Shown piece by piece: positions 5,047 to 5,547 of a stretch of DNA of 5,547 nucleotides. Where the stretch lies: the NCBI GenBank assembly GCA_035604635.1, contig DATNIC010000251.1, forward strand, positions 1-5,547. Direction: 5' to 3'. This stretch comes from DATNIC01 sp035604635. Its GTDB lineage: Bacteria > Vulcanimicrobiota > Vulcanimicrobiia > Vulcanimicrobiales > Vulcanimicrobiaceae. Numbering within the stretch: the first letter of the stretch is position 1; every line of letters begins with the position of its first letter. The notes beneath the pieces were generated by a model. The model searched no databases. It was not told where the DNA came from and saw nothing but the letters and a program-made list of their open reading frames with translations. A program made the position numbers and the translations under genes.

Positions 5047-5547
5047 CTAGTCCCAGTAACCGAACGCCATCGCCTGGCCGGTCCCGGCGACGCTGCGATA
5101 ACATGGGACGTAGTCGACCATGTGCAATTTTCGGCCGAGATCGTTCATCAGCGCGACGTTCGGAAACCAACTCTTCGTCTCGCAGGTATTGCCCCAAAAA
5201 TACGGCTCAGGAATCGATGCGAGCTTTGTCTCGTCCCCGCGCGTCATCGCGTCCATCACTTCGCGATCGAACTCTTCGTCGATCGTGAAATGCGAGAAAC
5301 CGCCGGATGAGATCGTCGCGACGCGCAGGCCGTCCGGAAGGCGGTCGATCGCCTTCTTCATCGCGTGCCCCAACTGCACGCACCGCTTTGCACGCACGAT
5401 ATTCGGCTCGCATCCGATGTTGGTGAAGAGCGGGACGGACGGCGGCGGATTGTCTTCCATGATGCGCCGGTAGAGAAAACCGAAGGCGTGCGGGATGCCG
5501 TGCGGTTCGCCGTTGACGAGCGGCAGCCGCTCGGACGTACTCACGTC
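5047..5547 (-). CDS. LigB-type extradiol ring-cleavage dioxygenase (class III), C-terminal part
   Basis: C-terminal 166 residues of a class III (LigB superfamily) extradiol dioxygenase, a cytoplasmic non-heme Fe(II) enzyme that opens catecholic rings next to the hydroxyl pair. The frame continues past the window edge. A GTG at 5544 is probably internal, because the N-terminal half with the first iron-binding His residues is missing. Visible family signatures, counted from that GTG: VPLFTNIGCEPN (38-49), SSGGFSHF with a likely active-site His (H85), a Glu in NTCETKSW (E122) that may be the iron ligand, and the typical ending VDYVPCYRSVAGTGQAMAF. Family proteins run about 270-300 residues, so roughly 110-130 are outside. 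It is the first visible gene of a unit with the amidohydrolase (one base away) and the dienelactone hydrolase. Possible substrates include protocatechuate, gallate or an aminophenol-type ring; none can be chosen from this fragment. Confidence -1.
   Translation of the reverse strand, partial: DVSTSERLPLVNGEPHGIPHAFGFLYRRIMEDNPPPSVPLFTNIGCEPNIVRAKRCVQLGHAMKKAIDRLPDGLRVATISSGGFSHFTIDEEFDREVMDAMTRGDETKLASIPEPYFWGNTCETKSWFPNVALMNDLGRKLHMVDYVPCYRSVAGTGQAMAFGYWD

Noticed and set aside
5542..5544. GTG as the true start of the LigB-type dioxygenase
   Set aside because: Only the C-terminal part of the family is present after it and the frame continues to the window edge.
1..5547. Search for mobile elements, CRISPR repeats, tRNA genes, defence genes or riboswitches
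   Set aside because: No transposase, integrase, nuclease or repeat array was seen. The genes fill the window with gaps of at most 14 bases, leaving no room for structured leaders or RNA genes outside coding sequence.

Overview
The window is GC-rich bacterial DNA (about 60 percent G+C by eye), packed almost without gaps into seven protein genes. Two of them are cut by the window edges. The host cannot be named from this sequence alone. GC content, a PilZ protein with a long unfamiliar tail and scattered aromatic-catabolism enzymes would fit a soil bacterium such as a member of Eremiobacterota/Vulcanimicrobiota, Acidobacteriota or Proteobacteria; this is a weak inference. No RNA gene, CRISPR array, insertion sequence or long repeat was seen, and there is no intergenic stretch longer than about 15 bases.

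Layout, left to right. (1) Positions 2-520, plus strand: the 3' part of a PilZ-domain gene with an unassigned C-terminal domain. (2) Positions 2503-535, minus strand: a two-gene unit of a thiamine diphosphate enzyme resembling benzoylformate decarboxylase, followed by a 74-residue protein with two membrane helices. (3) Positions 2472-3320, plus strand: an alpha/beta hydrolase whose start overlaps the start of the thiamine diphosphate gene head to head. (4) Positions 5547-3325, minus strand: a tight three-gene unit of a LigB-type extradiol dioxygenase (its 5' part lies outside the window), an amidohydrolase of the ACMSD/LigJ/LigW family and a dienelactone hydrolase.

The three minus-strand genes on the right look like successive steps of an aromatic ring-cleavage pathway: ring opening, then decarboxylation or hydration of the product, then hydrolysis of a lactone or related intermediate. 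The thiamine diphosphate enzyme (2-oxo acid decarboxylation or carboligation) and the alpha/beta hydrolase (ester hydrolysis) could feed the same catabolism, but nothing in the sequence fixes the substrate.

Expression is very compact. Two internal minus-strand junctions place the stop codon of the upstream gene inside the Shine-Dalgarno sequence of the next, and a third has one base between stop and start. Both convergent junctions carry a short GC hairpin over the stop codons. The divergent junction has no spacer at all, so each promoter must lie inside the neighbouring gene. I see no defence system, mobile element or clearly new system. The most unusual features are the divergent start-codon overlap, the coupled small membrane protein and the unassigned domain behind the PilZ domain.
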